Source of the DNA: Paracoccus haematequi
Lineage (GTDB): Bacteria > Pseudomonadota > Alphaproteobacteria > Rhodobacterales > Rhodobacteraceae
Direction: 5' to 3'
NCBI GenBank assembly: GCA_945881965.1
Contig: CAMCVS010000004.1
Coordinates: 124,001 to 188,000, forward strand
Length of the DNA stretch: 64,000 nt
Position numbers and translations under genes: made by a program. Below the pieces are notes generated by a model that did not search any database, was not told the origin of the DNA, and saw nothing but the letters and a program-made list of their open reading frames with translations. This document shows positions 53,683-62,149 of the stretch, piece by piece (within the stretch, counting starts at the first letter, position 1; each line of letters opens with the position of its first letter).

Positions 53683-54948
53683 ATGGCGCAAGGGTCTGAC
53701 CTTGTCCTGCACCGCATGCAGGCGCTGCATCCGAAAATCATTGACCTGACGCTGGATCGGGTCTGGCGGTTGCTGGACCGGCTGGGCAATCCGCAGGACC
53801 GGTTGCCACCGGTGATCCATGTCGCGGGCACCAATGGCAAAGGGTCCACACAGGCGATGATCCGCGCGGGTCTGGAAGGCGCGGGGCAGGTGGTTCACGC
53901 CTATACCTCGCCGCATCTGGCGCGCTTTCACGAACGTATCCGGCTGGCGGGGCAGTTGATCACCGAACCGGCGCTGACCGCGATCCTCGACGAATGTTAT
54001 GCTGCGAACGGTGGCGACCCCATGACCTATTTTGAAATCACCACCTGTGCCGCGCTGTTGGCCATGGCCCGGACACCCGCCGATTTCACCTTGCTGGAGG
54101 TCGGCCTTGGCGGGCGGCTGGATGCCACCAACGTCGTCGCACAGCCGCGCCTGACCATCATCACGCCCGTGTCGATGGATCACGAGGCCTATCTGGGCGA
54201 TACCGTCGCCAAGATCGCGGGCGAGAAGGCGGGCATCATCAAGCGCGGAGTCCCCGTCGTGGTCGGCCCGCAGACCGACGATGGGATGGCGGTGATCGAA
54301 CGGCAGGCGATGCGGCTGGGCGCGCGGGTCTATGCCCACGGCCAGCACTGGCATTGTGACCCCGAACATGGCCGGATGGTATTTCAGGACGACAATGGTC
54401 TGTTGGACCTGCCCCTGCCTAACCTGCCGGGGCGGCACCAGATCGACAATGCGGGTGCTGCGCTGATGGCGCTGCGGCTGTTGGGTGTCGGCGATCCGCA
54501 GGCCGCCGTCACGCGCGCTTTCTGGCCCGCCCGGATGCAGCGGTTGCGCGAAGGTCCGCTGGTGGATGCCGCCCCCGGCGTGGAGCTGTGGCTGGACGGC
54601 GGGCATAACCCGGCTGCGGGCGAGGCGATTGCCGCGCATCTGGCAACCCTGCCTGCGCGGCCCACGCATCTGATCTGCGGGATGCTGAATACCAAGGATG
54701 TGCTGGGTTACATGCGGCCCTTGGGTGGCATCGCCGCCACCCTGACCGCCGTGGCCATCCCCGACGCAGAGGCAACATTGCCGGCGGATATCACCGCCGC
54801 CGCGGCCACAGCCGCCGGCATCCCCGCCCGCACCGCCGTCAGCGTCGCCGCGGCGCTGACCGACATCGCGGCCAATGACCCGTCGGCGCGCATCCTGATC
54901 TGCGGATCGCTGTATCTGGCGGGGCATATCCTGCGCGAAAACGGCTGA
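53683..54948 (+). CDS. folC: Folylpolyglutamate synthase / dihydrofolate synthase FolC
   Basis: About 421 residues, a Mur-ligase-family enzyme. The ATP loop is HVAGTNGKGSTQAM, then TSPHLARFHERIRL, LEVGLGGRLDATNVV, SMDHEAYLGDTVAKIAGEK and the C-terminal domain with WLDGGHNPAAGEAIA. It adds glutamate to dihydropteroate and folates. The start at 53683 has AGGA six bases upstream. An ATG at 53677 and a GTG at 53668 are alternatives. Tandem with accD, likely co-transcribed. Confidence 0.94.
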   Translation: MAQGSDLVLHRMQALHPKIIDLTLDRVWRLLDRLGNPQDRLPPVIHVAGTNGKGSTQAMIRAGLEGAGQVVHAYTSPHLARFHERIRLAGQLITEPALTAILDECYAANGGDPMTYFEITTCAALLAMARTPADFTLLEVGLGGRLDATNVVAQPRLTIITPVSMDHEAYLGDTVAKIAGEKAGIIKRGVPVVVGPQTDDGMAVIERQAMRLGARVYAHGQHWHCDPEHGRMVFQDDNGLLDLPLPNLPGRHQIDNAGAALMALRLLGVGDPQAAVTRAFWPARMQRLREGPLVDAAPGVELWLDGGHNPAAGEAIAAHLATLPARPTHLICGMLNTKDVLGYMRPLGGIAATLTAVAIPDAEATLPADITAAAATAAGIPARTAVSVAAALTDIAANDPSARILICGSLYLAGHILRENG

Positions 54949-55026
54949 TTTTGCCTGCGGCAACCTGTCCTATGCCCCACCCAGCCACACCACAAGGCAC
55001 AGCACCGCGCGCCAAGTGATTGAAAC

Positions 55027-55112
55027 GATTCGCCTCTGCGATTCGGCCTTATTTTTCGCAGCAGAATCGCGAATCGGCGATTCGCTTTCTGTTGACTGAT
55101 TCGCACTGATTC
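55027..55112. promoter_or_regulatory. Cluster of seven GANTC (CcrM) sites in a promoter
   Basis: GANTC occurs at 55027, 55040, 55064, 55071, 55079, 55098 and 55108, seven times in 86 bp. Most are in the longer context CGATTCG or TGATTCGC. Sites 4-5 lie in a perfect 17-bp palindrome (GCGAATCG-G-CGATTCGC, 55069-55085), and sites 6-7 form a 10-bp direct repeat (CTGATTCGC[A/C]). CcrM methylates the adenine in GANTC in alphaproteobacteria. The last two sites lie within the promoter spacer. Confidence 0.8.
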
Positions 55113-55121
55113 GCCTATATC
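55092..55121 (+). promoter_or_regulatory. Sigma-70-type promoter of the rhodanese-LysM operon
   Basis: TTGACT (55092-55097) and TATATC (55116-55121) with an 18-bp spacer, about 68 bp before the rhodanese gene start. The spacer contains two GATTC sites. The rest of the 240-bp gap (54949-55026) shows no further element. Confidence 0.65.
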
Positions 55122-55188
55122 TGGTGGTATCTTGCGCATATTGGCCTGCCAGCCCTCATGATATGCGTTCAACCTGGGGATCAATGTC

Positions 55189-55815
55189 ATGACGCGAGTG
55201 CTCGCTCTCGCCTTGGCCATACCGCTTGTCCTTGCAAGCGCGGCCTTGGCCACCGACAAGGCCGTCCGCATTACGCCGGACCAGATGACGCGCAGCTTTA
55301 CCATCAACGGCAAGCTCTTCGAGATCAGCCGCAATCAGGACAGCGCCGCCACGCTGAGCGGCGAATTTGCCAAGACCTCGCGCGCCTGCCCGCCGTTCTG
55401 CATCCACCCAATGAGCGCGGGCGAGGGTGTCGAAACCCTGGGCGAGATCGAGGTGATGGATTTTCTGGAAACCCGCGTTGCCAATGGGCGCGGCCTGCTG
55501 GTGGACAGCCGGGTGCCGGAATGGTTCGCCAAGGGCACGATCCCCGGCGCCGTCAACGTGCCGTTTGCCACGCTGGAACCGACCAACCCCTATCGCGACG
55601 ATATCCTTTCGGCGCTGGGCGCGCGCAAGTCAGGCGCGGGATGGGATTTCACAGGTGCGCTTGATCTGGTGCTGTTCTGCAACGGGCCGTGGTGTGACCA
55701 GTCGCCGCGCGCCATCCGCAACCTGATCGACGCCGGGTATCCGGCCTCCAAGCTGCGCTATTATCGCGGTGGCATGCAGGACTGGCTGATCCTCGGACTG
55801 ACGGTGACCCAATAA
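55189..55815 (+). CDS. Exported rhodanese-like protein
   Basis: A 208-residue protein with a Sec signal peptide (VLALALAIPLVLASAALA). The rhodanese fold spans residues ~85-205: LLVDSRVPEWFAKGTIPGAVNVP, then the active loop LVLFCNGPWCDQSPRA (catalytic Cys in the FCNGPWC stretch) and YYRGGMQDW. An N-terminal periplasmic extension contains a CPPFC pair. It may handle persulfide or redox transfer in the periplasm. The stop overlaps the start of the LysM gene by one base (TAATG). Expression is from the GANTC-rich promoter. Confidence 0.85.
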   Translation: MTRVLALALAIPLVLASAALATDKAVRITPDQMTRSFTINGKLFEISRNQDSAATLSGEFAKTSRACPPFCIHPMSAGEGVETLGEIEVMDFLETRVANGRGLLVDSRVPEWFAKGTIPGAVNVPFATLEPTNPYRDDILSALGARKSGAGWDFTGALDLVLFCNGPWCDQSPRAIRNLIDAGYPASKLRYYRGGMQDWLILGLTVTQ

Positions 55816-56768
55816 TGACCAGCCTTGCTTCAACCCGCCCCGCCCGTTCCACCCATCCCCGCCTTGTCAGGTCATTGCTGGCGGCGGGCGGGTTTCTGGC
55901 GCTGACTGCCGTGCTGGTGGCCTTGCAGCCGGGGCGCGATCCTGCACCTGGCGGTGACGCCGATGTGACCCGCGCCGTGACCGATCTGGGCCCCGTTGCC
56001 GCACAGGTCGCGTCGCAGGTCGCCGCACCGGATGTGACGCCAGTCGCGGTGCGCGATCCGCTGGCCAATGCCGTGGCGGCCGCCGCGCCGAAAGAACCCG
56101 TGGTCAAGCAGGCCGTCCCGCCGGTGCGCGGCACCGCGCCTGCGCTGAAATTCGCCACCGATAACAGCGATCTTCAGGTCATGACGGCCTCGGTGCTGGC
56201 CGATCTGGGCGTCAAGACCGCCGCGCCGCCCACCGCGCAGCCGGTCGATGCGGCCACTGCCGGGATCCTCGCCAATATCCGCGCTGTGACCGGTCAGCCG
56301 GGTGCACCTGCACAGCCCGCCGCGCGCGCCAATGGTTTGCAGGCGCTCGTGGCGCAGGCGCTGCGCGAGGGCCAGTCCGACAGCTATATCGACGCGCTGG
56401 TCAACGAGGCCGCCGGGCGCGGGGATTTCGCTGTGCCCAAGGCGCTCGTGACCAACGATGGCCGCGTCGATACCGCGACGATCCTGGCGTCCATCGTGAC
56501 ACAGGCGCGGATCGCCGCCGGTGAAGATGTGCGCCCCGTGATCGCCGGGGGCGACGGGGTCGAGGTGCGTATGGTGCAAAAGGCCGATGGTGTGGTGGAA
56601 CAGAACAACTTCTACACCGTGTCGCAGGGCGACAGCCTGGGCAAGATCGCACAGCGGTTCTACGGCGATGCCGGCCGCTATACCGCGATCTATGACGCCA
56701 ACCGCGCCATCCTCGGTTCGCCCGACCGCATCCGCGTCGGCCAGCGGCTGGTCATCCCGACCATCTGA
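55815..56768 (+). CDS. LysM-domain envelope protein
   Basis: A 317-residue protein with one N-terminal membrane segment (LLAAGGFLALTAVLVAL). A long Ala/Pro/Val-rich linker follows, then a C-terminal LysM domain (residues ~270-317: YTVSQGDSLGKIAQRFYGD, IYDANRAIL, RVGQRLVIPTI) that binds peptidoglycan. It is coupled to the rhodanese gene (TAATG). It is probably anchored in the inner membrane with LysM in the periplasm. Its molecular role is unknown. Confidence 0.85.
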   Translation: MTSLASTRPARSTHPRLVRSLLAAGGFLALTAVLVALQPGRDPAPGGDADVTRAVTDLGPVAAQVASQVAAPDVTPVAVRDPLANAVAAAAPKEPVVKQAVPPVRGTAPALKFATDNSDLQVMTASVLADLGVKTAAPPTAQPVDAATAGILANIRAVTGQPGAPAQPAARANGLQALVAQALREGQSDSYIDALVNEAAGRGDFAVPKALVTNDGRVDTATILASIVTQARIAAGEDVRPVIAGGDGVEVRMVQKADGVVEQNNFYTVSQGDSLGKIAQRFYGDAGRYTAIYDANRAILGSPDRIRVGQRLVIPTI

Positions 56769-56796
56769 TCCCTTTCGGCAGGCAAGAAACGAAAGA

Positions 56797-56823
56797 GGGG
56801 CCGACCCAACGGCCCCCTTTTTT
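56797..56823 (+). terminator. Rho-independent terminator of the rhodanese-LysM operon
   Basis: GGGGCCG (56797-56803) pairs with CGGCCCC (56810-56816) around ACCCAA, followed by C and six T. It stands 28 bases past the LysM stop. Confidence 0.93.
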
Positions 56824-56829
56824 ATTGCG

Positions 56830-57942
56830 TCACACGCTGCCCCAGATCGCCTCGGCGCAGGCCACCACCAGTTCCAGCTTGCGCTTCTGGTCGTCCTCGG
56901 TGATGGAATTGCCTTCTTCGGTGGAGGCGAACCCGCATTGCGGGGCGATGCCCAACTGGTCCAGCGGCGCGAATTTCGCCGCCGCGTCGAATTGGCGTTT
57001 CAGGTCGTCCAGTGATTCCAGCGGCGCGGTTTTGGTGGTGATGAAACCCGGCAGCACGCGCTGTTTGCCCTTGGCAAGGAACGACAGCGGTTCCAGCCCG
57101 CCCGCGCGGTCGGTGTCATATTCCATGAAGAACACGTCCACACCCGTCTGGTTGAACACCGCATCCGCAACCGCGTCATAGGCGCCGGTCGCGGCATGGG
57201 TGGACCGGAAATTGCCCCGGCACATGTGCATGCCGATCACCATGTCGGCGGGGCGGTCCTTGATTGCCTCGTGCATCATCCACGCATAGCGGCCCACCAG
57301 CCAATCCGGGTCTTGTCCCTGTGCCTGTTTGGCGGCGCGGTGTTTCGGGTCGCAGAGATAGGCGAAAAAGATGTCGTCCATCTGCAGATACCGGCAACCG
57401 GCATCATAAAACGCCTGCACGGCCTTTTTATAGGCGGCGGCGATATCGGCGGTCAGCACCTCGATATCCTGATATTCGCCGGGCGCGATATCGGCGGGAT
57501 CGGTGCGGAAATGGCAGCAGGACGGGCCGGGAATCGAAATCTTGGGGCAAACCTTAGTGTTGTCGGCCACGAATTTGAAATGCGCCAGATGCGGGTGATC
57601 GGCGGGGAAATCCAGTTTGCCGTTGATCGTCGGGAACATCGGGCGCAGTTTGACGCCGGCGAATTGCACACCCTGTTCCGGGTCGCGTTCGACCACGGAA
57701 AACCCGGTCAGCCCGTCCATGAAATCATAATGCCAGAACGACCGGCGCTGTTCGCCGTCAGTGACGACTGGCAGGCCCACGGATTCCTGCATCGCGATCA
57801 GATCGCGGATGGCTTCGTCTTCGACGGACGCCAGACCTGCGGCATCAAGGCTGCCATCATGATGCGCCTTGCGGGCGGCCTTGACGGCGGCGGGGCGCAG
57901 CAGGCTGCCGACATGATCGGCACGAAACGGGGGTGTGGGCAT
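56830..57942 (-). CDS. Cobalamin-independent methionine synthase core (MetE C-terminal type)
   Basis: A 370-residue protein equal to the catalytic barrel of MetE without the N-terminal domain. Visible are FRADHVGSLLRP, PVVTDGEQRRSFWHYDF, YLQMDDIFFAYL, zinc-ligand candidates in MVIGMHMCRGNFRS (His, Cys), and the late Cys in GIAPQCGFAST. Such short forms can methylate homocysteine with alternative donors, but many have no proven role. The start at 57942 follows GGAGG. The stop lies next to the terminator of the preceding operon, so the two units converge. Confidence 0.87.
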   Translation of the reverse strand: MPTPPFRADHVGSLLRPAAVKAARKAHHDGSLDAAGLASVEDEAIRDLIAMQESVGLPVVTDGEQRRSFWHYDFMDGLTGFSVVERDPEQGVQFAGVKLRPMFPTINGKLDFPADHPHLAHFKFVADNTKVCPKISIPGPSCCHFRTDPADIAPGEYQDIEVLTADIAAAYKKAVQAFYDAGCRYLQMDDIFFAYLCDPKHRAAKQAQGQDPDWLVGRYAWMMHEAIKDRPADMVIGMHMCRGNFRSTHAATGAYDAVADAVFNQTGVDVFFMEYDTDRAGGLEPLSFLAKGKQRVLPGFITTKTAPLESLDDLKRQFDAAAKFAPLDQLGIAPQCGFASTEEGNSITEDDQKRKLELVVACAEAIWGSV

Positions 57943-58008
57943 CGCGGTTCCTCCAACGGTTTGTGCGACTTTACCCCGCCCGTTGTGATTGGCAATGTCC
58001 ATTACCAA

Positions 58009-58476
58009 TCAGGCGCGCAGCCCGGTTTCCCGCAGCATCCCGCGCCGCTTGGCCTCATAGTAATAGCCCTGCGAATACCATTTCACCGCCGCATCATGGC
58101 TGCCATCCGCCAGCAACCACGCCCCGCGCAGGTATTTCACCGCGTATTTCAGGTTGGTTTCGGCATCCAGCAGACCCGAAGGCGACCCCGTGTATCCCAT
58201 GCCGCGCGCGGTGGCGGGCAGGATCTGCATCAGCCCGTAATAGGGGCCATTGCGCGCCTTGGGGTTATGGGTGCTTTCGCGTTTCACCACCCGGTGCACC
58301 AACGCCACAGGCACGTCATAGACGGCGGCGTATTTCTCGATCAACGCGCGTAATTCCGGGGTTTCATTCGGATAGAGTGGCGTGGCAAAGCTGACCGCCT
58401 TGGGCGGTTCCGGTTCGGGCGCGGTGCAGGCCAAAAGGCCAAAACACAGCATCAGGGCAAGCAACAGGCGCGGCAT
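58009..58476 (-). CDS. Lytic transglycosylase SLT lipoprotein
   Basis: A 155-residue lipoprotein (lipobox LLAC, Cys about residue 17) with an SLT domain. The catalytic Glu is in VVKRESTHNPKA, and GPYYGLMQILPATARGMGY and NLKYAVKYLRG complete motifs 2 and 3. It would cleave the glycan strands of peptidoglycan at the outer membrane side. Upstream lies zapE on the same strand; the 85-bp gap has no clear terminator. Confidence 0.9.
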   Translation of the reverse strand: MPRLLLALMLCFGLLACTAPEPEPPKAVSFATPLYPNETPELRALIEKYAAVYDVPVALVHRVVKRESTHNPKARNGPYYGLMQILPATARGMGYTGSPSGLLDAETNLKYAVKYLRGAWLLADGSHDAAVKWYSQGYYYEAKRRGMLRETGLRA

Positions 58477-58561
58477 CAGTATCTCCGGTCAGGTGGTGCT
58501 GGTGTGGCCCATGATCCGCCCGCCCGACAAGCCCCCGTGACCCCGATGGGCAAATCCGTGC

Positions 58562-59632
58562 CTAAAGACCCCAGGCCGCATCCTGCATTTCGCGCAGGCG
58601 GCTGGCGGTGCGGGCAAATTCGAACACGCCTTCGCCCTCCAGATACAGCATTTCGGGTTCCGCCTGCGCCGAGGCGATGACCCGCACCTTCGCTTCATAC
58701 AGCGCGTCGATCAGCGTCACGAACCGCTTGGCCGGGTTAAAGTTTGACCGCGACAGCGCCGGGATATCCTCGATGATCAACACGCGCACCGCATCCGCCA
58801 GCGCCAGATAATCGCCGGGGCCAAGGGGCTGGCCGCACAGATCGTGAAACGTCGCCCGCGCCACGCCATTGCGGAAGGCGGGGATTTCGACGCGCCGCCC
58901 GTTCACCGTCAAAAACAGCGGCACCCCCGGCCCGCCCGCCATATCGGTCCAGATGGCGTCGATGGTGGCGCGGGTTTCCGCATTGATCGGTGTAAACCAG
59001 ACCCGTTCGCCGGCCAGCCGGTTCTGCCGGTAATCCGTCGGGCTGGTCAGTTCCATCACCGCCATGCGGTCATGGACCAAGGCGATGAACGGCAGGAACA
59101 GCGGGCGGTTCAACCCGTTCTTGTATAATTCATCCGGGGCGCGGTTCGACGTGGTCACAATGGTGACACCCGCCGCGAACAGCGCGTCAAACAGGCGGCC
59201 CACGATCATCGCATCGGCAATATCGGTGATCTGCATCTCGTCAAACGCCAGCACCCGCAGGTTTTGCGCCACCTTGGCCGCCACAGGGGCCAGCGCATCC
59301 TGCACGCCGGTGGCGCGGGCGACATGCAGCCCAGCGTGGATTTCCTGCATGAAGGCGTGGAAATGCACCCGCCGCACCGGCACATCGGGCAGGTCTGCGA
59401 GACTTGCGACAAACAAATCCATCAGCATGGATTTGCCGCGCCCGACGCCGCCCCACAGATACAGCCCCTTGGGGGACTCGGGCGTGGCGCGGCGAAACAG
59501 GCCGCGTTTTGCAGGCCCCATCAGCGCATCGCGGATGCGGTCAAATTCGGGCAGCACGTCCCGCTGCGCCGGGTCGGGCTTGATCGTGCCATCCGCCACG
59601 CGGGCGGCATAAAGGTCGCGCATGTTGGTCAT
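58562..59632 (-). CDS. zapE: Cell division ATPase ZapE (AFG1 family)
   Basis: A 356-residue AAA-type ATPase. The Walker A motif is LYLWGGVGRGKSMLM (residues ~53-67), FHAFMQEIH, Walker B VLAFDEMQITDIADAM, then VTTSNRAPDELY and FTPINA. ZapE/YhcM associates with FtsZ at the late divisome under stress. The yeast AFG1 homologue acts on mitochondrial respiratory proteins. Length is standard. No other division genes lie nearby. The ATG is preceded by a weak site. Confidence 0.92.
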   Translation of the reverse strand: MTNMRDLYAARVADGTIKPDPAQRDVLPEFDRIRDALMGPAKRGLFRRATPESPKGLYLWGGVGRGKSMLMDLFVASLADLPDVPVRRVHFHAFMQEIHAGLHVARATGVQDALAPVAAKVAQNLRVLAFDEMQITDIADAMIVGRLFDALFAAGVTIVTTSNRAPDELYKNGLNRPLFLPFIALVHDRMAVMELTSPTDYRQNRLAGERVWFTPINAETRATIDAIWTDMAGGPGVPLFLTVNGRRVEIPAFRNGVARATFHDLCGQPLGPGDYLALADAVRVLIIEDIPALSRSNFNPAKRFVTLIDALYEAKVRVIASAQAEPEMLYLEGEGVFEFARTASRLREMQDAAWGL

Positions 59633-59739
59633 GCGCCCGGTTTAGCCCGACGGAACGTCGCAGGGGAAGGGTTCTTGACGCCGCCTGCGGAAACACCAAA
59701 CGTGCATCTGGCGCACCGACTGGCGCACAGGAGACCGCC

Positions 59740-60972
59740 ATGACCAGCAAACCCTCGATCTTTACCCCGGTTCTCATTGCGGGGGCGGTGGTCATCCTGA
59801 TCTCTTTCGCGGTGCGCGCGTCTTTTGGCGTGTTCCAGATCCCCGTGGCCGCTGAATTCGGCTGGCCGCGCGCGGAATTTTCGCTGGCCATCGCGATCCA
59901 GAACCTCGCCTGGGGGTTCGGGCAGCCGTTCTTTGGCGCATTCGCGGAACGGCTGGGGGATCGCCGCGCGCTGATCCTGGGCGCGGTGATGTATGCGGTG
60001 GGGTTGATCCTGACTTCTTTTGCGGTGACACCGCTGGAACATCAACTTTATGCCGTGCTGGTCGGTTTCGGCGTCGCGGGCACCGGGTTTGGCGTGATCC
60101 TCGCCGTGGTCGGCCGCGCGTCCAGCCCGGAAAACCGGTCGATGTCGCTGGCGATTGCGACGGCGGCGGGGTCGGCGGGGCAGGTGGTGGGCGCGCCGCT
60201 GGCCGAATGGCTGCTTACGCTGATGCCGTGGCAATCGGTGTTCGTGGTGTTCGCGGGGCTGATCATGGCGTCGCTGCTGGCGCTGCCGTTCATGCGCGCG
60301 CCGATGGCCACCAAGGCCGCGTTGGAGGAATCGATGGGCACCATCCTGAAACGCGCCCTGAAAGACCCCAGTTTCACGCTGATCTTTCTGGGGTTCTTTT
60401 CCTGCGGCTATCAGTTGGGGTTCATCACCGCGCATTTCCCCGCCTTCGTGACCGAGATGTGCGGCCCGATCATGGCGGATGGCATGTTGGCCACCATAGG
60501 TGTGACGACAACATCCGCGCTGGGGGCGGTGGCGATTTCGCTGATCGGGCTGGCGAATATCGCAGGCACGCTGACGGCGGGGTGGCTGGGCAACCATTTC
60601 CCCAAGAAATACCTGCTGGCGTCAATCTATACTGGGCGCACGATCATCGCCGCGTGGTTCATCCTTGTGCCGATGACGCCGCTGACTGTGGTGATATTCT
60701 CGGTGCTGATGGGGGCGCTGTGGCTGGCCACAGTGCCGCTGACGTCCGGCCTGATCGCGCATCTGTATGGGCTGCGCTATATGGGCACGCTTTATGGCAT
60801 CGTGTTCTTTTCCCACCAGTTGGGGGCGTTCATGGGAGTCTGGCTGGGCGGGCGGCTGTATGACGCCTATGGCAGCTATACCGCCGTCTGGTGGGTGGGC
60901 GTCGGCGTTGGCGCGTTTTCCGCGCTGGTGCATCTGCCGGTGCGGGAACGGGCGGTAGCGGTGCCCGCCTAG
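59740..60972 (+). CDS. MFS transporter
   Basis: A 410-residue twelve-segment major facilitator with the conserved loop between helices 2 and 3 (FAERLGDRRALILG). VRASFGVFQIPVAAEFGWPR at the start suggests the oxalate/formate-antiporter or monocarboxylate-like branch. GTLYGIVFFSHQLGAFMGVWLGG near the C-terminus supports this. Substrate unknown. It is divergent from zapE and converges on the oxygenase gene with a 4-bp overlap of stops. Confidence 0.87.
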   Translation: MTSKPSIFTPVLIAGAVVILISFAVRASFGVFQIPVAAEFGWPRAEFSLAIAIQNLAWGFGQPFFGAFAERLGDRRALILGAVMYAVGLILTSFAVTPLEHQLYAVLVGFGVAGTGFGVILAVVGRASSPENRSMSLAIATAAGSAGQVVGAPLAEWLLTLMPWQSVFVVFAGLIMASLLALPFMRAPMATKAALEESMGTILKRALKDPSFTLIFLGFFSCGYQLGFITAHFPAFVTEMCGPIMADGMLATIGVTTTSALGAVAISLIGLANIAGTLTAGWLGNHFPKKYLLASIYTGRTIIAAWFILVPMTPLTVVIFSVLMGALWLATVPLTSGLIAHLYGLRYMGTLYGIVFFSHQLGAFMGVWLGGRLYDAYGSYTAVWWVGVGVGAFSALVHLPVRERAVAVPA

Positions 60973-62075
60973 GCGCGATAGCCAGCCGAGTTGGGCACTT
61001 TTGCAGCGTTCGCCTCGCGCAGTTTGGCCGCCGCGTCGTCATACAGGAACGGCAGAAAGGCATAGCGGGTGCCCGACGTCACCTTTGAAACCGCGTGCAG
61101 CAGTGAGCACGAGAATATCACCGCCGTGCCCTTGGGTGCCTTGAACCCCTGCGGGCTGTATTCGGGGAAACTGACCGCGCCGCCCTCGAAATCGTCGTTC
61201 AGGTTGATCGACACGGCAAAGCGGCGATGCGCGGTACCCAGCGTGGTATTGTCACGATGCGGGCGGAAATGGCCGCCCTCGTCGGCGGGATAACAACCCA
61301 CCATATAGCGTTCCATCCGCGTGCACTGAAAGAAATGCACCCGGGCGATCTGCGGGATGACCTTGCGCATCACGCGGGCCTGCGTCGCCTTGATCAGATC
61401 GGGGTCGGTCAGGGTATAGTCGCTGCGCACCTTGAAGCCGGCATCCATCTTGGCCACGGTGCGCCCGCCCTCGTCGCGCATGAAGCCCGACTGCGTGCCG
61501 CCGTTGGCTTGATACAACCCGACCAGATGATCGCAGAAATCAGGCTCGAACACATCGGGGAGGATCAGGATTGGCGGCGGCACGGCAAAGCCCATGAACT
61601 GCGCGGGCGGCGGCGCATCGCGGACCAACCCGATCACCCTTTCAATACACTCGGCATCCGCGCGCATCGGCACGATATGGCGCAGCGTCAGCGCCGGGTC
61701 GATCACCATCCACATCGGGCGCGGTTCTTCGATTGCGCCCGCACCAAAGGCCGCCGCGCCGTACAGCCGCGACACCGCGCTGTCATCGTCGCGAAACACC
61801 CGGCGACCCGGCACGATGTCCTGCAAGCGGCCGGTGCTTTCATCTTCGAGGTCGGTGGTGACGATGAACAGGCAGGCGTGGTCATCGTCAAACGCGGTGT
61901 CCGCCATTGCCCGCTGCACCGCCGGGGCCAGATCGCCCCCCGCACTGGGCACGAACCCCAGCACGATCCAGCGCCCCCCCATGCTGTCAAAGGTGAATTG
62001 CGGGTTGCTGCGGGTGCGCGCCTTGAACGCCGGCACACGGTCACCCGGTTGCAATGTCTTGAATGCCTGCGCCAT
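60969..62075 (-). CDS. Peroxiredoxin-like domain fused to Fe(II)/2-oxoglutarate oxygenase
   Basis: A 368-residue two-domain protein. Residues ~1-160 show an AhpC/TSA-like thioredoxin fold (LQPGDRVPAFKARTRSN, GGRWIVLGFVPSAGGDLAP) but without the peroxidatic Cys: where FxPxxxTxxC is expected, the residue is Ala. Residues ~165-350 are a prolyl-4-hydroxylase-type oxygenase. The HxD is in GGHFRPHRDNTT, the distal His in CSLLHAVSKVTSGTRYAF, and the Arg binding 2-oxoglutarate follows. It could hydroxylate a protein or peptide. The fused domain may recognise the target. No partner gene is adjacent. Confidence 0.87.
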   Translation of the reverse strand: MAQAFKTLQPGDRVPAFKARTRSNPQFTFDSMGGRWIVLGFVPSAGGDLAPAVQRAMADTAFDDDHACLFIVTTDLEDESTGRLQDIVPGRRVFRDDDSAVSRLYGAAAFGAGAIEEPRPMWMVIDPALTLRHIVPMRADAECIERVIGLVRDAPPPAQFMGFAVPPPILILPDVFEPDFCDHLVGLYQANGGTQSGFMRDEGGRTVAKMDAGFKVRSDYTLTDPDLIKATQARVMRKVIPQIARVHFFQCTRMERYMVGCYPADEGGHFRPHRDNTTLGTAHRRFAVSINLNDDFEGGAVSFPEYSPQGFKAPKGTAVIFSCSLLHAVSKVTSGTRYAFLPFLYDDAAAKLREANAAKVPNSAGYRA

Positions 62076-62149
62076 TTGCCCTCCTGTGGTTTTGGGAAAA
62101 ACTACAGGCAGGGGCGGCGTCGATCAAACCTTTTTGCCAGCGGTCGCCG

